From the NCBI GenBank assembly GCA_002327845.1, contig DCUP01000003.1, positions 62,001 through 126,000 of the forward strand: a stretch of 64,000 bases of DNA. Direction: 5' to 3'. A program made the translations under genes and the position numbers. Source of the stretch: Patescibacteria group bacterium UBA2211 (GTDB lineage Bacteria > Patescibacteriota > Minisyncoccia > Minisyncoccales > Minisyncoccaceae). Below, piece by piece: positions 34,915 through 44,669 of the stretch. The stretch's first letter is position 1. Every line of letters begins with the position of its first letter. The notes beneath the pieces were generated by a model, which was not told where the DNA came from, made no database searches, and saw only the letters and a program-made list of their open reading frames with translations.

Positions 34915-36219
34915 ATGGAACCAATAACAGAAAAAATAGAAATAGAAAGCGATTTAGAGGCTGAATTTGAAAAAGATATTTCAAGTATTCCTACGCTAAA
35001 AAGTAAAATTGAATCTGTGGCATCAAAAGATGTTTCCATTCTTCTTAAAATTTTAATGTCTGGAGCAATTATTCTCGATAGCTCAGATATGCATATTGAA
35101 GCAATTGAAAGTGGCTCGATCTTGAGAGTTAGAATCGATGGAGTATTACAAGAAGTTATTTCTTTTGATGTTCAGAAACACCAAAGGATTGTTTCTAGAA
35201 TTAAACTTCTTTCAGGATTAAAATTAAATATTGAAGATAAACCGCAAGACGGAAGATTTTCTATTATTGTAAACAAAGGAGAAATTTCTGAAGAAGTAGA
35301 AGTCAGAGTTTCCACCTTACCTACCGAGCACGGAGAAACTATTGTAATGAGAGTTTTAAATCCTAAAAACTTAATTAGCTTAGAAGAATTAGGATTGAGA
35401 AAAGATATTTACCAAATATTTACCGAACAAGCAAAAAAACCCAACGGAATGATTATTGTTACTGGTCCTACTGGTTCTGGTAAAACAACCACTCTTTATG
35501 CCTTTTTAAAAAAAATAAGTAACTCAGAAATCAAAGTCGTGACCATTGAAGACCCAATTGAGTATCATTTAGTTGGAGTTTCTCAAACCCAAGTTAACCC
35601 TAAAAAAGGATATGACTTTGCAGCTGGATTGAAATCCATTGTCAGACAAGATCCGGATGCCATCCTAGTTGGAGAAATTAGAGACTTAGAAACTGCTTCG
35701 ATAGCATTACAAGCCGCTTTGACTGGTCATTTAGTTTTATCCACCCTTCATACCAATGATGCTGCTGGAACTATTGCTAGATTACAAGCTTTAGGAGAAA
35801 AAGCAGTTAATATTGCTCCTGCAATCAATATTGCTATTGCTCAAAGACTAGTAAGAAAAATTTGTCCCAAATGTGGAGGATTAGAAACAATTTCACCTGA
35901 ATTATTTGAAGAAATAAAAAAAGACCTTGAGAGCATGCCTCAAGGAGCTGATATGCCAGAACTAAAATCCGACATAAAGATAGCAAAAATAAAAGGTTGT
36001 GAATATTGTAACTTTACTGGATACAAAGGAAGAATAGGAATCTTTGAAGCTCTACAAATTGACGATGAAATTCAAGACTTTGTCTTAACTTCTCCCTCAA
36101 CCTCAGCTCTAGAAAAATTAGCCATTAAAAAAGGGATGACAACAATGAAACAAGATGGACTAATAAAAATTCTAAAAGGGATGACAACGATAGACGAAGT
36201 CAAAAGAGTTGTTGGGTAA
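34915..36219 (+). CDS. pilB: GspE/PilB-type secretion or pilus ATPase
   Basis: Hexameric ATPase powering type IV pilus or type II-like assembly. 434 residues from the ATG at 34915, just after the previous stop; the usual N-terminal MshEN/N1 domain is missing. N2 domain with ASDMHIEA-like SSDMHIEAIESG, Walker A GPTGSGKTTTLYA, Asp box EDPIEYHL, Walker B RQDPDAILVGEIRD, His box LSTLHTNDAA and a four-cysteine zinc site (CPKCGG and CEYCNFTG). No pilin or PilC gene is nearby. Confidence 0.92.
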   Translation: MEPITEKIEIESDLEAEFEKDISSIPTLKSKIESVASKDVSILLKILMSGAIILDSSDMHIEAIESGSILRVRIDGVLQEVISFDVQKHQRIVSRIKLLSGLKLNIEDKPQDGRFSIIVNKGEISEEVEVRVSTLPTEHGETIVMRVLNPKNLISLEELGLRKDIYQIFTEQAKKPNGMIIVTGPTGSGKTTTLYAFLKKISNSEIKVVTIEDPIEYHLVGVSQTQVNPKKGYDFAAGLKSIVRQDPDAILVGEIRDLETASIALQAALTGHLVLSTLHTNDAAGTIARLQALGEKAVNIAPAINIAIAQRLVRKICPKCGGLETISPELFEEIKKDLESMPQGADMPELKSDIKIAKIKGCEYCNFTGYKGRIGIFEALQIDDEIQDFVLTSPSTSALEKLAIKKGMTTMKQDGLIKILKGMTTIDEVKRVVG

Positions 36220-36224
36220 TAAAA

Positions 36225-36357
36225 AAACGATTCCTGAACTGGGGGTCCTTGTTAGCATTGGGCTAAGCTAAAGAAATTTCCTGAGGAGAAACCCAGTCGA
36301 AACCAAGTTATCCATTAACTAAAGAAATTCCCTTTCCCCCCAGTTCAATAATCGTTT
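36225..36357 (+). ncRNA. Candidate rod-shaped structured RNA between pilB and ruvB
   Basis: A 133-base segment closed by two stacked helices: an 8-bp outer helix (36225-36232 with 36350-36357) and a 10-bp helix GAACTGGGGG (36236-36245) with CCCCCAGTTC (36337-36346). Inside are ATTGGG/CCCAGT (36257-36262 with 36292-36297), a CTTG/CAAG pair and an AGTTA/TAACT hairpin. The motif CTAAAGAAATT followed by Cs occurs twice (from 36267 and 36319), each after a 5-bp hairpin. The outer helix is followed by TTTATTTT, terminator-like. No known family is recognised; strand is not certain. Confidence 0.45.
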
Positions 36358-36392
36358 ATTTTGGGAGCCTTAATAACATAACACTTATCAAA

Positions 36393-37409
36393 ATGTCTGT
36401 CAAGAGCTTTTCCCCACAACTTAATCCTGACGAAGAAGTCATTGAAAACACCTTGAGACCAAAAAAATGGGCTGATTATATTGGGCAAGAAAGAATTAAA
36501 AAGAATGTTAAGGTCATGATTGATGCAGCAAAGAAAAGAAATGAATCTCCAGACCACATTTTATTTTACGGCCCCGCTGGATTAGGCAAAACTACACTCG
36601 CTCATTTAGTTGCAAAAGAATCTAATGCTAATATTCGTGTTACCTCTGGTCCAGTTATTGAAAAAGCTGGCGATCTTATCGCCCTCTTAACTAGTTTGAG
36701 TGATGGAGATTTTCTTTTTATAGATGAAATACATCGCTTGAATCATTTTGTTGAAGAATATCTTTATTCAGCTATGGAAGACTTTAAACTTAATTTAATT
36801 TTAGGAAAAGGACCAATGGCAAAAAATATCGATATTGATCTCCCCCGCTTTACCCTAATTGGAGCAACAACTAGGCTAGATTTAATTTCTTCCCCACTAA
36901 GAAGTAGATTCGGAGCAATACTTCAATTAAATTTTTACGAACTAAATGAAATTGAAGAGATAATTAAAAGATCTTCTGATATATTAAGTGTGGAAATAGA
37001 AGTAGATGCAATTAAAGAAATATCTAAAAGATCTCGTTGCACTCCAAGAATCGCTAATAAGTTTTTAAAAAGAGTAAGAGACTTCGCAGAAATAGAAGGA
37101 CAAGGAAAAATAACTAGAGACATCGCTGATAAAGCTTTAGACTTTTTAGAAATTGATGAAATGGGCCTTGAACCGGGAGATAGAAAAATCCTTGAAGCTA
37201 TTATTAAAAAATTCAACGGCGGACCAGCTGGGTTACAAGCTCTTTCTGCTGCCACATCAGAAGAAAAGAATTCTATTTTAGATATTTACGAACCATATCT
37301 AATTCAATCGGGACTGATAAAAAGAACTTCTCAAGGAAGGCTAGCCACAAGACTAGCATATGAACATTTAAATCTCCCTATTCCTAAAGCTCAAGAAAAA
37401 TTACTCTAA
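36393..37409 (+). CDS. ruvB: Holliday junction branch-migration ATPase RuvB
   Basis: 338 residues. Begins with the typical LRPKKWADYIGQERIKKN, Walker A GPAGLGKTTLAH, Walker B FIDEIHRLN, sensor GATTRLDLISSPLRSRFGA and the C-terminal winged helix EPYLIQSGLIKRTSQGRLAT. Motor of the RuvABC complex whose other members are encoded at 27.5 and 38.2 kb. Confidence 0.97.
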   Translation: MSVKSFSPQLNPDEEVIENTLRPKKWADYIGQERIKKNVKVMIDAAKKRNESPDHILFYGPAGLGKTTLAHLVAKESNANIRVTSGPVIEKAGDLIALLTSLSDGDFLFIDEIHRLNHFVEEYLYSAMEDFKLNLILGKGPMAKNIDIDLPRFTLIGATTRLDLISSPLRSRFGAILQLNFYELNEIEEIIKRSSDILSVEIEVDAIKEISKRSRCTPRIANKFLKRVRDFAEIEGQGKITRDIADKALDFLEIDEMGLEPGDRKILEAIIKKFNGGPAGLQALSAATSEEKNSILDIYEPYLIQSGLIKRTSQGRLATRLAYEHLNLPIPKAQEKLL

Positions 37410-37410
37410 T

Positions 37411-37437
37411 AAACCCTCACGAAAGTGGGGTTTTTCT
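37411..37437 (+). terminator. Terminator of ruvB
   Basis: Stem CCTCAC/GTGGGG with GAAA loop, then TTTTTCTTT. Confidence 0.7.
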
Positions 37438-37441
37438 TTGG

Positions 37442-37470
37442 TTGAACTTTTTTACCTTTTGGGCTAAGAT
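37442..37470 (+). promoter_or_regulatory. Promoter of yebC-ruvC
   Basis: TTGAAC (37442-37447), 17-base spacer, TAAGAT (37465-37470), 27 bases before the yebC ATG. Confidence 0.55.
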
Positions 37471-37497
37471 GCAGATATATAGTAAAGAAATAAATAT

Positions 37498-38211
37498 ATG
37501 AGCGGTCATTCTCATTTTCATAATATTAAAATCAAAAAAGGAGCTGAAGACGCTAAAAGAAGTAAGATATTTTCTAAGCTTTCTAAAGAAATCTCTGTTG
37601 CAGCTAAAGATGGCGGCTCAGATACAACTTTCAATGCCAAACTAAGATCAGTCGTAGAAAAAGCTAAGGCAATGAATATGCCGGCTGACAGTATTGATAA
37701 GGCTGTTAAAAAAGGTTCGGGAGAACTAGAAGGTTTTACATATGAAGAATTTTTGTTAGAAGCCTATGGTCCCGGAGGCTCTGCGGTAATGATTGAAGGA
37801 ATTACTGATAATAAAAATAGATCTTTAGGAGAAATAAAATTGATTATCAATCAAAAAGGAGGAAAGACTGTAAATGAAGGAGGAATCAAGTGGATGTTTG
37901 AAAAAAAAGGAGTTATTTCTATTAATGCAGAAAATAAAAATAAAGAAGATTTAGAATTAATAGGCATTGAGGCGGGAGCTGAAGATATTGAATGGCAAGA
38001 AGATACTCTTTATCTATATGTTAAATCTGAAGATTTAGAAAAAACAAAAAAATCATTAGAAGAAAAAGGATTAAAAATAGAATCAGCTGTCTTAGAATGG
38101 GTTCCGAATGAGAACATGACTGTCGATGACAACACTAGGGAAAAATTTGAGAAATTCTTTGAAGCTTTAGACGAACACGACGACGTACAAAACATATATA
38201 CTAATATATGA
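37498..38211 (+). CDS. yebC: YebC/PmpR family protein
   Basis: 237 residues. MSGHSHFHNIKIKKGAEDAKRSKIFSKLSKEI and the PADSIDKAVKKGSGE, EAYGPGGSAVMIEGITDNKNRS blocks are diagnostic. The family was first described as transcription regulators; recent work links members to relief of ribosome stalling. Coupled to ruvC by ATGA, a common arrangement. Confidence 0.95.
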   Translation: MSGHSHFHNIKIKKGAEDAKRSKIFSKLSKEISVAAKDGGSDTTFNAKLRSVVEKAKAMNMPADSIDKAVKKGSGELEGFTYEEFLLEAYGPGGSAVMIEGITDNKNRSLGEIKLIINQKGGKTVNEGGIKWMFEKKGVISINAENKNKEDLELIGIEAGAEDIEWQEDTLYLYVKSEDLEKTKKSLEEKGLKIESAVLEWVPNENMTVDDNTREKFEKFFEALDEHDDVQNIYTNI

Positions 38212-38693
38212 TAATCTTGGGTATTGACCCGGGCACGGCTACTACCGGCTTCGGCGTAATCGAATACAAAAAGAAAAACAAAAAACAAATTGTTTGTCTT
38301 GATTATGGAATAATCCAAACCTCACCTAAACAAACTGTTGGAGAAAGATTAATCCAGATTAATTTTGATTTGAATGAAATTATCAAAAAACACAAACCAG
38401 AGATGGCAGCAGTAGAAAGCCTTTTCTTTTTTAAAAATCTTAAAACTGCTATGCCAGTAAGCCAAGCCAGAGGAGTTATTATTTATACACTTTCAAAAAA
38501 GAATATTCCCTTTCTTGAAATTACTCCCATGCAAGCTAAAACCTCTGTTACTGGATATGGCAAGGCAACAAAAAATCAAGTTCAAAAAATGGTCCAGACT
38601 TTATTGTGTTTAGAAGAGTTACCTAAGCCTGACGACGCAGCTGACGCATTAGCTATAGCCATCTGCTGTGCTGATAAATGTAAATTTAATTAA
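38208..38693 (+). CDS. ruvC: Holliday junction resolvase RuvC
   Basis: 161 residues. Catalytic acids visible in ILGIDPGTATTGFG, MAAVESLFF and the C-terminal DDAADALAIAICC. Resolves junctions driven by RuvAB. Its stop codon overlaps the stop of the convergent tyrS within TTAATTAA. Confidence 0.95.
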   Translation: MIILGIDPGTATTGFGVIEYKKKNKKQIVCLDYGIIQTSPKQTVGERLIQINFDLNEIIKKHKPEMAAVESLFFFKNLKTAMPVSQARGVIIYTLSKKNIPFLEITPMQAKTSVTGYGKATKNQVQKMVQTLLCLEELPKPDDAADALAIAICCADKCKFN

Positions 38694-39898
38694 ACTATCT
38701 TTCTAAAGTTTCTTTTTCCTACTTGAATAATTATTCCTTTTTCTATCTGCATTTCTAATTGCCAATCTTTAATTTCTTCAATGTTTTCTCCTTTTATTGC
38801 TCTCACTCCTCCCTGCTCTATTAATCTTTTGGCTTCACCTTTTGAAGAAGCTAAATCTAATTTAATTAATAACTCTTGAACATTTATTTTTTCTTCGTCT
38901 ATTTTAATTTCCTTTATCTCTGAAGGAAGTTTTTTATCTTCAAAAACTTGTTCGAATTCTTTTTCTGCTTCTTCTGCTTTTTTCTTATCGTAAAAGAAAG
39001 TAATTATTTCTTTAGCTAAAATCTTTTTAATATCTTTAGGATTTATTTCTTTTCTTTCTAGGCTATTTTTGAATTCATTGATTTGTAACATCGGAACTTT
39101 TGTACAAGATTCAAAATAATCAATGATTAGTTCGTCTTTTAAAGTCATTAATTTGCCAAACATATCTTTAGGCTCATCTAAAATGTTAATAACATTACCC
39201 CATGAGGTAGACATCTTTCTTCCGTCTAATCCGTAAATCATTCTTAAAGTCATTACGTCTTGTGGTTCTTGTTTAAATATTTTTTGTAATTCTCTTCCCG
39301 CCTTTAAATTAAATAGTTGATCAAATCCTCCAATCTCTAAATCAGACTTAATAACTACTGAATCGTATCCCTGTAGTAAAGGATATAGTAATTCATGAAC
39401 TCCGATTGGCTTTTCACTATCCCATCTTTCTTTAAAGTTTCTTCTTTGAATCATTTGTTGTGCAGTAAAATTCATCGCTAGCCTAATCAATTCTTCAATC
39501 TTCATTTTACCAAACCAATCTTTGTTGTGCTTAACCTCTACTTTCTTTAAATTCAAAATCTTACCTATTTGAGAAAGATAATCCTTTAAATTTTCTTTTA
39601 TTTCTTTTTCAGTTAAAGGTTTCCTAATCGAATCCTTGTCTGAGGCATCTCCGATTAAAGCGGTAAAATCTCCAATAATTAAAGTAATCTTGTGTCCTAA
39701 GTCTTGAAAATCTCTTAGCTTCATTAATGCTGTTGCTCTTCCCAAATGAATCTTGGGACCGGTTGGATCGATGCCAAATTTAATATTAAGTTGTTTGCCT
39801 GACATTAATTTCTTCTTAAGATTCTCTTTATCGATAATATCTTCGGCTCCCCTACTTAATATTTCGTTAATTTTATTTTCATCAGTTATTATTTTCAT
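38690..39898 (-). CDS. tyrS: Tyrosyl-tRNA synthetase
   Basis: 402-residue class Ic synthetase: HIGH variant HLGRATALMKLRDFQDLGH, GDFTALIGDASDKD, the KMSKS loop DGRKMSTSWGN and a C-terminal S4 RNA-binding domain (LIKLDLASSKGEAKRLIEQGGVR). The TyrRS form with KMSTS is the TyrZ-like subtype. A TATAGT hexamer ends 8 bases before the ATG on the reverse strand. Confidence 0.95.
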   Translation of the reverse strand: MKIITDENKINEILSRGAEDIIDKENLKKKLMSGKQLNIKFGIDPTGPKIHLGRATALMKLRDFQDLGHKITLIIGDFTALIGDASDKDSIRKPLTEKEIKENLKDYLSQIGKILNLKKVEVKHNKDWFGKMKIEELIRLAMNFTAQQMIQRRNFKERWDSEKPIGVHELLYPLLQGYDSVVIKSDLEIGGFDQLFNLKAGRELQKIFKQEPQDVMTLRMIYGLDGRKMSTSWGNVINILDEPKDMFGKLMTLKDELIIDYFESCTKVPMLQINEFKNSLERKEINPKDIKKILAKEIITFFYDKKKAEEAEKEFEQVFEDKKLPSEIKEIKIDEEKINVQELLIKLDLASSKGEAKRLIEQGGVRAIKGENIEEIKDWQLEMQIEKGIIIQVGKRNFRKIV

Positions 39899-39956
39899 AT
39901 GTTTAAACTATAGCATAAATATGTTCAAAAATAAAAAGAAATGATAGTATTAAAAC

Positions 39957-41876
39957 ATGATTAAATTCAAAATAAAAGATAAAAAACAGCTGTTTATTAT
40001 CGCTCTTATAGCTATTTTTATAGCTTGTGTTTTCGTCTTCTTTTCCTTTTTAAGAGAACTTCCGCGGCCTGAAGTATTCACAGAAGCACAAATCAATCAA
40101 TCAACCAAGATATATGACCGTACTGGAAAAATATTATTATCAAATGTCTACGGAGAAGAGAAAAGAACCTATGTTCCCCTTTCTCAGATTCCTGATATTT
40201 TACAAAAAGCTGTAATTGCCACTGAAGACCATCGTTTTTATACTCATTTTGGTATCGATTTAACCGGCCTATTAGGAGCGGTGATATCAAATATAGAAAA
40301 AGGAGAAATGCGTGGAGCATCTACAATTACCCAACAATTAATCCGTTCTACTTTTTTAACTCCAGAAAAATCATTAACTAGAAAAATTAAAGAAGCTGTT
40401 CTCTCTGTAGAGCTAGACAGAAAGTATTCTAAGGATCAGATATTAGAATGGTATCTTAATCAAGTTCCTTTCGGAATAAATATTTACGGTGCTGAAGAAG
40501 CTTCTTTAACTTATTTTCAAAAACCAATTCAAGATATAGATCTTTCTGAGGCAGCGATGCTTGCAGCCATAATTCAGTTGCCTAGCTATTACTCACCCTA
40601 CGGACCAAATTTTGATAAATTAATGGAAAGGAAAAATCTTGTTTTGCAGAGAATGAAAGAAGAAGGATACATAACAGAAGAAGAGGATAAAGCAGCAACA
40701 GAAAAAGAAATAAAAATTTCAAAACTGCCAAACACTACCCTAGCCTATCACTTTGTTACTTATGTTAAACAACAAATCGAAGATACTTATGGTTCTGATT
40801 TTTTACAAACTAAAGGTTTAAAAATTTATACTACTTTGGATTGGGAATTGCAAAAATCAGCTGAAGATATTGTAAAAACGAATGTAAATAAAAATATGGT
40901 AAATTTTGGAGCCTATAATGCTTCAGCGGTTGTGATGGCACCAAAGACTGGGGAAATATTAGCTATGGTTGGCTCAGCTGACCCCTATGGAGACCCTTTA
41001 CCTAAAGGTTGTGACCCTGCAACCACTTGCAAGTTTGTACCGAGCTATAACGTGGCTGTACAGTCAATAAGACAACCGGGATCTTCTTTTAAACCAATAA
41101 TCTATGCCACAGCTTTTCGTAATGGAGCAACCGACACAACAATAGTAGTTGACGAACCAGTTAATTTTAATGGATACGCCCCTAATAATTACGATGGTCG
41201 TTTCCGTGGAGCATTAACAATAAGAAGCGCATTAGCTCAATCATTAAATATCCCTGCCGTTAAGGTTTTGAATGAATACGCAGGACTGCAAAATGCTATC
41301 AGTTTATCTAAAGCAATGGGAATAACTACATTAAAAGACTCTTCAAAATACGGACTATCTTTTGCTTTAGGAGCAGCTGACGTAAGGCTTATCGATATGG
41401 CGACTGCTTTTAGTGTTTTTTCTAGTAATGGATACAAAATAGACCCATCGGTTATTTTAAAAATTGAAGATAGCCAAGGAACTGTTATCTATGAAAACAA
41501 AAAAACACCAAGAAAAGTATTAGAAAGTAATGTCTGTGAAATGATTACAAGTATTCTATCAGACAATAATGCTCGAGCTCCCATGTTTGGCGCTAATTCA
41601 CTTTTAAGATTTGATAATTACACTGTAGCTGTAAAAACAGGAACTTCTCAGGAAAGCCGAGACGGTTGGACAGTTGGATACACTAGCGACGCAGTGGTAG
41701 TTGTTTGGGCTGGAAATAATGATCACAGTAAAATGTCTGCAATTGGAGAACAAGCAGCTGGTCCAATATGGAGAGCATTAATATTAAAATCTGTTGAAAT
41801 AAATACAAACGCAAAACACCAAGAAACATCTCAACCCGTAGAGCCCGGAACAGAGGTGCCACTAGTAATGGATTAA
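39957..41876 (+). CDS. Class A penicillin-binding protein (PBP1A-like)
   Basis: 639 residues: one N-terminal membrane helix (about 11-30), GT51 glycosyltransferase with the catalytic glutamate in ATEDHRFYTHFGID, GASTITQQLIR, and a transpeptidase domain with active-site serine in PGSSFKPIIYA, the SLN motif and KTGTSQE. Makes and crosslinks peptidoglycan outside the membrane. A TAGTAT hexamer lies exactly 6 bases before the ATG. Confidence 0.96.
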   Translation: MIKFKIKDKKQLFIIALIAIFIACVFVFFSFLRELPRPEVFTEAQINQSTKIYDRTGKILLSNVYGEEKRTYVPLSQIPDILQKAVIATEDHRFYTHFGIDLTGLLGAVISNIEKGEMRGASTITQQLIRSTFLTPEKSLTRKIKEAVLSVELDRKYSKDQILEWYLNQVPFGINIYGAEEASLTYFQKPIQDIDLSEAAMLAAIIQLPSYYSPYGPNFDKLMERKNLVLQRMKEEGYITEEEDKAATEKEIKISKLPNTTLAYHFVTYVKQQIEDTYGSDFLQTKGLKIYTTLDWELQKSAEDIVKTNVNKNMVNFGAYNASAVVMAPKTGEILAMVGSADPYGDPLPKGCDPATTCKFVPSYNVAVQSIRQPGSSFKPIIYATAFRNGATDTTIVVDEPVNFNGYAPNNYDGRFRGALTIRSALAQSLNIPAVKVLNEYAGLQNAISLSKAMGITTLKDSSKYGLSFALGAADVRLIDMATAFSVFSSNGYKIDPSVILKIEDSQGTVIYENKKTPRKVLESNVCEMITSILSDNNARAPMFGANSLLRFDNYTVAVKTGTSQESRDGWTVGYTSDAVVVVWAGNNDHSKMSAIGEQAAGPIWRALILKSVEINTNAKHQETSQPVEPGTEVPLVMD

Positions 41877-41892
41877 TATAAATATTGATAAT

Positions 41893-41925
41893 AAAAAATG
41901 GACACAACTTTGTGTCCACTTTTTA
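41893..41925. terminator. Bidirectional terminator between the PBP gene and dnaN
   Basis: An 8-bp TGGACACA/TGTGTCCA stem (41899-41906 with 41911-41918), A-rich before and T-rich after. Confidence 0.85.
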
Positions 41926-41935
41926 ATAAAGATTA

Positions 41936-43069
41936 TTACATCTTTATTGGCATAATAACGTAAAGGTAACTAGCATCTCCAATTGGCCTAATTACTGCTG
42001 GGCCATCTCCTCCTTGAAGTTCAAATAATATTTCTGAGCTTTTCATGTTTGAAAGGCCGTCTAAAATAAATTTCCAATTAAAAGATGCTTTTACGCTTTC
42101 CCCTTCTATTTTTGAATCCATAGATAATTCACTTTCCCCTATTTCTGAGTCCTGACTTTTTATTTCTATTTCTTTTTCTCCTGCTTCTGCTTTTACAACC
42201 ACCTCATTAGTTCTTCCTCCAAACAATCCAGCCGTCTTAATTTGTTTTATTAATTCTTCTTTGTTTAGTGTTATTTTTGTTTTGCTTTCCTTAGGAATGA
42301 TTTCTTGATATGAAGGATACTCTCCATCTATTTGTCTTGAAATTAAATTAATTTCTGGATGATCCGAGTTAGATAATAATGTTTCAAATAACACTTGTGA
42401 ATCAGAAAGATATATTCTGACATTCTTTTCTTCATCTGGTAAAACATTAATTAGCTCTTTGATTGTTTTTTGAGGAAGAATAAAGTTTACTTCTTTCTCG
42501 AATAAATTTTTAAATCCAGACTTAAGATGTATTGTTTTTTCTCCTAATCTAAAACTATCTGTAGCAACTAATTTAACTGAGTCTTTTGTAAAAGTAAAAT
42601 ATATTCCTGAAATTTCTGGTCTAATTTGAGAGGGACTAGCAATATCAACAACACTCATTAATCCGTCTTTTAATTTTTTTCCATCTATTTCAATATATAT
42701 TTCTTTTAAAAAAGATGGAATAATAGGAAAATCATCTGCAGAAAAACCTTTGATTTGAGTTTTTAAATTCTTCGATTCTACAATTAAAGAATTTCCTTTT
42801 TCTTTAATATTAACTTTATCGTCTGGCAAAGATCCTATTAATTGATTTAAAAATCTCGCAGGAACAGCTATTTTTCCTTCTTTTTCTGTTTTACAAAGTC
42901 CCCACCATTGAATACCAACTTCTAAATCAGTTGAAGATATTTTTAAAAAATTAGGCAATGCTTCTATTAATACATTATCCAAAATAGGTAGGGTTAGATT
43001 TTTTCCTGTTATTTTTTCCGCCATACCTATTCCTTTTTTAAATTCTTTGACTAAAATCGTGAAATTCAT
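41936..43069 (-). CDS. dnaN: DNA polymerase III beta subunit (sliding clamp)
   Basis: 377 residues, three-domain clamp. N-terminus MNFTILVKEFKKGIGMAEKITGKNLTLPILDNVLIEA, VPARFLNQLIGSLPD, ATDSFRLGEKTI and the C-terminal VIRPIGDASYLYVIMPIKM, which forms the partner-binding pocket, are standard. Lies downstream of dnaA on the same strand across a 241-base gap with DnaA boxes. Confidence 0.97.
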   Translation of the reverse strand: MNFTILVKEFKKGIGMAEKITGKNLTLPILDNVLIEALPNFLKISSTDLEVGIQWWGLCKTEKEGKIAVPARFLNQLIGSLPDDKVNIKEKGNSLIVESKNLKTQIKGFSADDFPIIPSFLKEIYIEIDGKKLKDGLMSVVDIASPSQIRPEISGIYFTFTKDSVKLVATDSFRLGEKTIHLKSGFKNLFEKEVNFILPQKTIKELINVLPDEEKNVRIYLSDSQVLFETLLSNSDHPEINLISRQIDGEYPSYQEIIPKESKTKITLNKEELIKQIKTAGLFGGRTNEVVVKAEAGEKEIEIKSQDSEIGESELSMDSKIEGESVKASFNWKFILDGLSNMKSSEILFELQGGDGPAVIRPIGDASYLYVIMPIKM

Positions 43070-43310
43070 ATGTTTTGTTTTTATCTTATAAATATAAGTT
43101 TTATTTTTTATTATTACTATTAGTGTTGTTAATTTTGTGGATAAACTTAATTAAAGTTATTTTTCCTTTTATTTAAAATGATTTTATTGAAACAATATTG
43201 TGGATAAGTTGAGGTGTTTTTATAGTTATGTTTGTGGTGTAAATTGTATAACTTTTTTAAATTGATTTTTGTCTATACTTTTTCCCTTTATACCTCTCAG
43301 GTTTTCCACA
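43070..43310. other. oriC: Candidate replication origin segment, dnaN-dnaA gap
   Basis: AT-rich, gene-free 241 bases with two perfect DnaA boxes in TGTGGATAA orientation (43136-43144 and 43199-43207, 63 bases apart) and a one-mismatch box TTTTCCACA (43302-43310). The long A/T tracts between could serve as unwinding element. Gene context dnaN-dnaA-rpmH is the classical origin neighbourhood. Confidence 0.6.
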
Positions 43311-44669
43311 TTATTTACTATATATTCTTTGTAATATTAATTCTATTTCTTGGTGTATTTTTTCGTTTTCTTCGTATTCTTTTTCAATTAACTGGCAAGC
43401 ATGAATAACAGTTGTGTGATCTTTTCCTCCGAACTTTCTACCTATTTCCGAATAAGACATTTTTAATTCTTTTTTTAATAAATACATAGCTATTTGTCTT
43501 GGTCTAGCAAACTCTTTTTTTCTCGAAGAAAAGAACATGTTTCCTGAGGGAATATCATAAAATTCAGTAATTGATTCGACTATCTTTTTGTAATTCGTTA
43601 TTTTGCTTGGAGAAACAATAATATTTTTAAGTAGCTTTTTGGCGTCTTCTAATTCGATAGTTTTATTATTGGTTTTTCTATATATAATAATTCTATTAAT
43701 AGCACTTTCAAGCTCTCTCACATTTTTTTGGATATTATTGGCGATATATTCCAAAACATCAGTCGAAATATTTACATTCTTTTCTTCTATTTTTTGTTTT
43801 AAAATAGCCATTCTGGTTTCATAGTCGGGAGTATTAATATCGGCAATCATTCCCCCATTGAACCTAGACTTTAATCTTTCAGTTAGAGCGGGGATGTTAT
43901 TGGGATGTCTATCAGAAGAAAGAATAATTTGTTTATTTTTTTGATATAAGGAATTGAAAGTGTGAAAAAATTCTTCTTGGGTCTTGTCTTTTCCGGCGAT
44001 AAATTGAATATCGTCAACTATTAATACATCAATATCTCGCAAATTCTTTTTTAACTCTTCCACACTTTGATTTCTAATCGCATTAACTATAGTCGAGATT
44101 AGTTTTTCAGCCGGAATGTATTTCACCTTTTTATTAGCGTCACTTTCTTTTATCTTATTTCCTATCGCTTGGATTAAATGAGTTTTGCCTAGTCCTACAT
44201 CTCCATATACAAATAATGGATTGTAGTTTTTCCCTGGCTCTTCAACAACTGCCATAGAGGCAGCATAAGCAATTTCATTAAATGGTCCGATGATAAAATT
44301 ATCAAAAGTATACTTAGGATTAAGATTAGTTTCTTTACTTACTTCTAGTTCAGAAAATCCTAATTGTTCAAAAGCTTCTTCTTTTTTTACTCCCTTTCTT
44401 TGAGAGTTAGACATTTTAACATTAACAGGTGTAACAATATATTTTATTTCTTTAATATTATCATCTAATGATTTTAATATTTTCAAAATATCCTTATGAT
44501 ATTTTTGTTCTAGCCATTCCTTAGAAAAGGAGTTTGGAACAGAAACAGTCACTTCGTTGTTTTCAATAGAAGAGATTCTTGTGTTGGCAAACCATGTTGC
44601 GAAGTTGGCCGGAGAAATATTCAATTGGATCTGTGATAGTACTGATTGCCAAATCTCTTCGTTAGTCAT
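43311..44669 (-). CDS. dnaA: Chromosomal replication initiator DnaA
   Basis: 452 residues from the ATG at 44669. Domain I (MTNEEIWQSVLSQIQLNISPANFATWF), AAA+ domain with Walker A GDVGLGKTHLIQAIG, Walker B VLIVDDIQF, and DNA-binding domain IV with GRKFGGKDHTTVIHACQLIE. An in-frame ATG at 44696 is rejected because a TATAAT hexamer abuts it (44702-44697), putting it before the predicted transcription start. Confidence 0.97.
   Translation of the reverse strand: MTNEEIWQSVLSQIQLNISPANFATWFANTRISSIENNEVTVSVPNSFSKEWLEQKYHKDILKILKSLDDNIKEIKYIVTPVNVKMSNSQRKGVKKEEAFEQLGFSELEVSKETNLNPKYTFDNFIIGPFNEIAYAASMAVVEEPGKNYNPLFVYGDVGLGKTHLIQAIGNKIKESDANKKVKYIPAEKLISTIVNAIRNQSVEELKKNLRDIDVLIVDDIQFIAGKDKTQEEFFHTFNSLYQKNKQIILSSDRHPNNIPALTERLKSRFNGGMIADINTPDYETRMAILKQKIEEKNVNISTDVLEYIANNIQKNVRELESAINRIIIYRKTNNKTIELEDAKKLLKNIIVSPSKITNYKKIVESITEFYDIPSGNMFFSSRKKEFARPRQIAMYLLKKELKMSYSEIGRKFGGKDHTTVIHACQLIEKEYEENEKIHQEIELILQRIYSK

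Noticed and set aside
36281..36302. CTGAGGA followed by GAAA, resembling a hammerhead ribozyme core
   Set aside because: Stem II would be only 2 bp and no compatible stem I/III or cleavage-site strand can be paired.
36225..36357. SRP (4.5S) RNA
   Set aside because: The rod shape and GGGGG/CCCCC end fit superficially, but the conserved helix 8 motif with GGAA-type loop and AGCAG is absent.
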